NCBI GenBank assembly: GCA_022113835.1
Contig: JAILWY010000007.1
Location: forward strand, 9,215,001 to 9,279,000
From: Atopsyche davidsoni
Taxonomy: Eukaryota > Arthropoda > Insecta > Trichoptera > Hydrobiosidae
DNA length: 64,000 bases
Direction: 5' to 3'
How positions within the stretch are numbered: position 1 is the stretch's first letter; every line of letters begins with the position of its first letter. Positions 61,181 through 64,000 of the stretch are shown here, piece by piece. The translations under genes were made by a program, and so were the position numbers. Under the pieces are notes generated by a model. The model was not told the DNA's origin. It made no database searches and saw only the letters and a list, made by a program, of their open reading frames with translations.

Positions 61181-62354
61181 CGCTGAAATATACAAATCAC
61201 TAAAAAAATGAGAATGCTTGGGGGAGTTTATAGTCGGTTGATTCGTAATGGTACTGAAAGCTTTTTACTTCATAGTTTCTTATTTTATAGACTGTGAAAG
61301 TTGATTCGCGTACGTACAGGAAGCAGCTGAAGTAGTATTCGCTAAATACATAAGCGAATTAAAATCGCTACTCTCCGCAATGTTTTGATAAAAAAATCAT
61401 AAAATATAAATAAATAAGTTTTTGTTCACATACGATACAGTATTCGACACTCCATTTTTTACTATTTTTGTTTTTGGGGTAGATTCTTATGTACATAAAA
61501 CCATGAAATAAAATTTTATTAAAAAATATGTGTACGTGACGGCTGCTGCACTGTGTTCTTTAGAGTAACTCTTTTAGATATATGTTTATAATAAGCAGTA
61601 TTTACCTACTATCCCAGCTCCTCAGCCGGCTTGAGGCTGGCGGCCAGAGCACACGTGTGTTAAAATTATTCGCGTTTATGTAGGAACAGGACGCGTTTAA
61701 TATGGTTAGTTAGTTTTGCGTTCAGTCCTCAAATATCTGACTACAGATAATCACAAGGTATTTCTCATGAGAAGAGCAGGATGCTAGTGGAGGATATAAT
61801 TGTAAAAAATCGTAAATGAATAAATAAAGTAAGTAATATCCGTCGATGACGAAATTCTGAAAAAGGTGTGATTGTTAGTTTTACTGCAGGTGAGACTGTT
61901 GATTTTAACTTATTATCACAGTGCAAGGCTCAAATTCCAAAAACCATTTCTTGATTTGGTAGTCTATTTGGCAATGTCGTCTTCGATGAGTGATTGTGAA
62001 ACAGAAGAATTTGACATTTTACGGGGAAGTGTCTCCTTATGTTATCATAATTCATTGCGCAAGAAATTAAACAAAAATAAGGATAATTTTAGAAGTTATT
62101 GTAATATAGTCAAATAAACTTAAGTGTTTGTCAATGTAAATTTTTTGGTTTCTTGTGTCTCTAAAGATGGTCCTAACGTCAGAAGTCACGAACTACTTAC
62201 TACCTAAGATTATCAATTATATTAATTGGCGAGTGAACGTTTCCGACAATTTGTTCCGATTATTTGATAATGATTATAAATATTCTCCTCTTTTTTTTAA
62301 ATTTAATTGAATTTATATAAATATGTATTTTATTTTTCAATTTATTGATTCAAT

Positions 62355-62377
62355 GTTTTTTTTCTTTTCAGGTAAGT
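62355..62377 (+). promoter_or_regulatory. Unc-76: ratchet (recursive) splice site RP2
   Basis: GTTTTTTTTCTTTTCAG ends at 62371 and GTAAGT follows directly (62372-62377). This matches the insect ratchet-point pattern almost ideally, with an unbroken pyrimidine tract. It lies 8.6 kb downstream of RP1 in the same orientation. Confidence 0.8.
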
Positions 62378-62418
62378 TCAGCATCTATATACACAAGATT
62401 CCATACTTAGCCGATAAA
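62372..62418 (+). other. Unc-76: possible RS-exon downstream of RP2
   Basis: 47 bases after the RP2 acceptor a second strong donor, AAA/GTAAGT, starts at 62419. Recursive sites are often defined with such a short following exon, skipped when the regenerated donor wins. Inference from known recursive-splicing architecture. Confidence 0.4.
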
Positions 62419-62874
62419 GTAAGTTTCTGGTCTGAAAAACTAGATTTTCGCGCGTGCGATTTCTGACCTATCAGATATTATCATTTAAATCATCATCATC
62501 AAAATATTGTTTTACATAAGACTCAGTAAGTTATACATTGTTATATAAAGAGTTTGGATATTATTTACGGTTTCTTTGGTACATATCATGTGTCGGCGTT
62601 ATAAGATACGTTTTTTCATAGCTGGGAATTAGTGGGTTTAACGCACCGATAAGCAAGTGAAATAGAGAAGTGTCAAGGTGGCTTAAAAGATTATTCAAGT
62701 ACTAGAGAACCGCATTCATCTCATTTAGATATTTACTTAATCAGAAATCCAGATGCTTCTGAAGTTTTGATTTAATGAGACAGAAGTGGTTTACCAATTA
62801 ATGCCTTTAATATGGTATTACATTAGAATGACTCTAATCTAGTATATTGGATGCTTGTCTTTTTCAACACATTT

Positions 62875-63180
62875 CTATCCTGGGATAGCCTCACTAATTC
62901 TGCTGTACTTCCGATCTTCAGCCACTGGCGCAAATTCCGCATCCACGTAAACTTCCTCAATCACAATCAGCTGGAGGATGCTATATTTGCTGTTACAAAA
63001 ATATGTGGCTAAAATAGAAGACCTTTCGCTTCTTTACCAGCGTCAGAAGTTCTCGACTCTCATTTGCGACGCGGTCAACCCATGGTATTTTAAGGGTTTT
63101 ATTTCTACCGCCTCAATTCTTCGCATAGTAGCTGTCTTGAGTGTTCAAGCTTCAACCCCACAAAGGAGAACTGAGACGAT
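62875..63180 (-). mobile_element. LINE reverse-transcriptase C-terminal remnant
   Basis: Minus-strand translation shows, in order, VLLCGVEA-stop-TLKTATMRRIEAVE, then after a frame change PWVDRVANESRELLTLVKKR (63095-63030), then LQLIVIEE and VAEDRKYSRI to about 62880. This order matches the region after the RT domain of many non-LTR retrotransposons (VLLYG-E-W, a W-VDR-N block, an E-LL--K-RK block, a final AEDR). At least one stop and two frame changes make it inactive. Confidence 0.7.
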
Positions 63181-64000
63181 ATAACACAGAAATCTCGCTG
63201 GAGATTCACCAAGTGAAATAATATACACGATGCAATCCCGTGGCGGACGTTTCATCATTAATTTGTTGATGCTTTGTTTCCATTCCAAGGCATCAAGTCT
63301 GCATTAGGAAAAGGTCGTTTTCTAAACTGTCAATACTCGCTGCATAAGATTGCACATTGTATGATTGTGGGCGACGGAGTGTGGTCGAGACCATTACTGT
63401 CGTGGGTTTGTCAAACTTTCGTCTTCAGTTCCGATCATTCCGTGAACCGCTGCGGGTTCGATCGTCGGCTCTTCCAACGGACCAGACACGGCCAGCGATA
63501 TCCATTTACATTTAAGTGTTACTTATAATCAACTTGTGTGATCGTGTGAAGATTTCAAAGCCGTTAAGCCTGTATAATTTTGTAAGTATTTACAATTTAC
63601 ACGTTTTTAATGAGCGTGATACAATCTGCGCATCATTCAATCTCCCCACAGAAGGAGCTTATTTGAATTATTTTTTGTTAGTATTTTTAGATATGATTAC
63701 ATATTTTGCTTTCTAATATTAATTAGTTGTTAAATTAGGTTGTATTCCGTATAACGTGACAGCTGAACAGAAGGTCTTTGTGTCATTTAAATGAGGTGCA
63801 TTCCCCGCACGTGTTGCACTGTGGGTCTCATGAGGCTATTGTAGAGTATTGATTCAGATGTAAACATGGACGTTTATATTTAACTGCTTTTTTTTATTGT
63901 CTACCAGTTTATTGTTACATTTACAGTCAATCTGTAATGAATTGTAAACTATGTATTTGTAGTCGAGCTCAGATTTAAACAGTTTAAAATGCTACCTTTT
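63181..64000. other. no gene seen
   Basis: Right edge of the window. A GC-richer patch at 63360-63500 contains a B-box-like GGGTTCGATC at 63447 but no tRNA fold or frame that I recognise. Confidence 0.4.

Larger units (their letters stand above)
32851..64000 (+). other. Unc-76: very long first coding intron of Unc-76 (extends past window)
   Basis: From the GTAAGT donor at 32851 to the window end I found no segment on the plus strand that could encode the next FEZ block. The simplest reading is one intron of more than 31 kb. Two ratchet-type splice points inside it (53797, 62372), in the same orientation, support this. The intron holds SINEs, MITEs, a hAT element, a LINE remnant and enhancer-like motif clusters. 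The first kilobase keeps some GC-rich patches (33100-33250, 33720-33870), and there is a (TTTC)n run at 33690-33712. Stretches not listed individually show no supported gene. Confidence 0.65.

Noticed and set aside
1..64000. CRISPR array, operon or bacterial-type system
   Set aside because: No regularly spaced short repeats with unique spacers and no operon-like gene packing; the window is plainly eukaryotic.

Overview
ORGANISM. This is an AT-rich, intron-containing, repeat-littered eukaryotic window with very sparse coding sequence. It carries an insect-type arylalkylamine N-acetyltransferase with fly/moth-like compact introns, an Unc-76/FEZ first exon of insect type, mariner and hAT remnants, tRNA-derived SINE heads and short TTAGG-type runs. 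An insect is well supported. Lepidoptera is a guess from base composition, repeat style and intron length. LAYOUT. 1-21 kb is mostly gene desert: one convincing but unidentified internal coding exon (3114-3306, +), a decayed tandem repeat (10.59-11.34 kb), a 224-bp near-perfect palindrome (14.28-14.50 kb), and a composite locus at 17.5-18.8 kb (C-rich GC block, triplicated short unit, mariner remnant inserted in it). 21.05-22.14 kb on the minus strand holds the only complete gene: a three-exon, 235-residue aaNAT-family acetyltransferase with intact reading frame. A related 240-310 bp non-coding segment lies on each side of it (19.7 and 23.0 kb). 22-32 kb has no recognised gene. At 32.19-32.85 kb a CpG-rich leader and the first coding exon of the kinesin adaptor Unc-76/FEZ (+ strand) end in a strong splice donor. 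No later FEZ exon was found before 64 kb, so the last 31 kb reads as one very long intron. That intron holds tRNA-derived SINEs, a hairpin MITE family (four copies at 48.5-52.3 kb), a 751-bp hAT element with perfect 8-bp target duplication, a LINE remnant, and dense motif clusters that look like enhancers. MAIN RESULT. The long Unc-76 intron contains two textbook ratchet (recursive-splicing) points: a pyrimidine tract and CAG directly abutting GTAAGT, at 53796/53797 and 62371/62372, both on the gene's sense strand. The second is followed 47 nt later by another strong GTAAGT, the arrangement of an RS-exon. These sites would let the intron be removed in steps of about 20.9 kb, 8.6 kb and a remainder beyond the window. 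HOW THE GENES RELATE. The aaNAT (amine acetylation: cuticle, neurotransmitter or melatonin-type chemistry) and Unc-76 (axonal kinesin-1 transport) are about 10 kb apart and point away from each other; nothing suggests a shared pathway.
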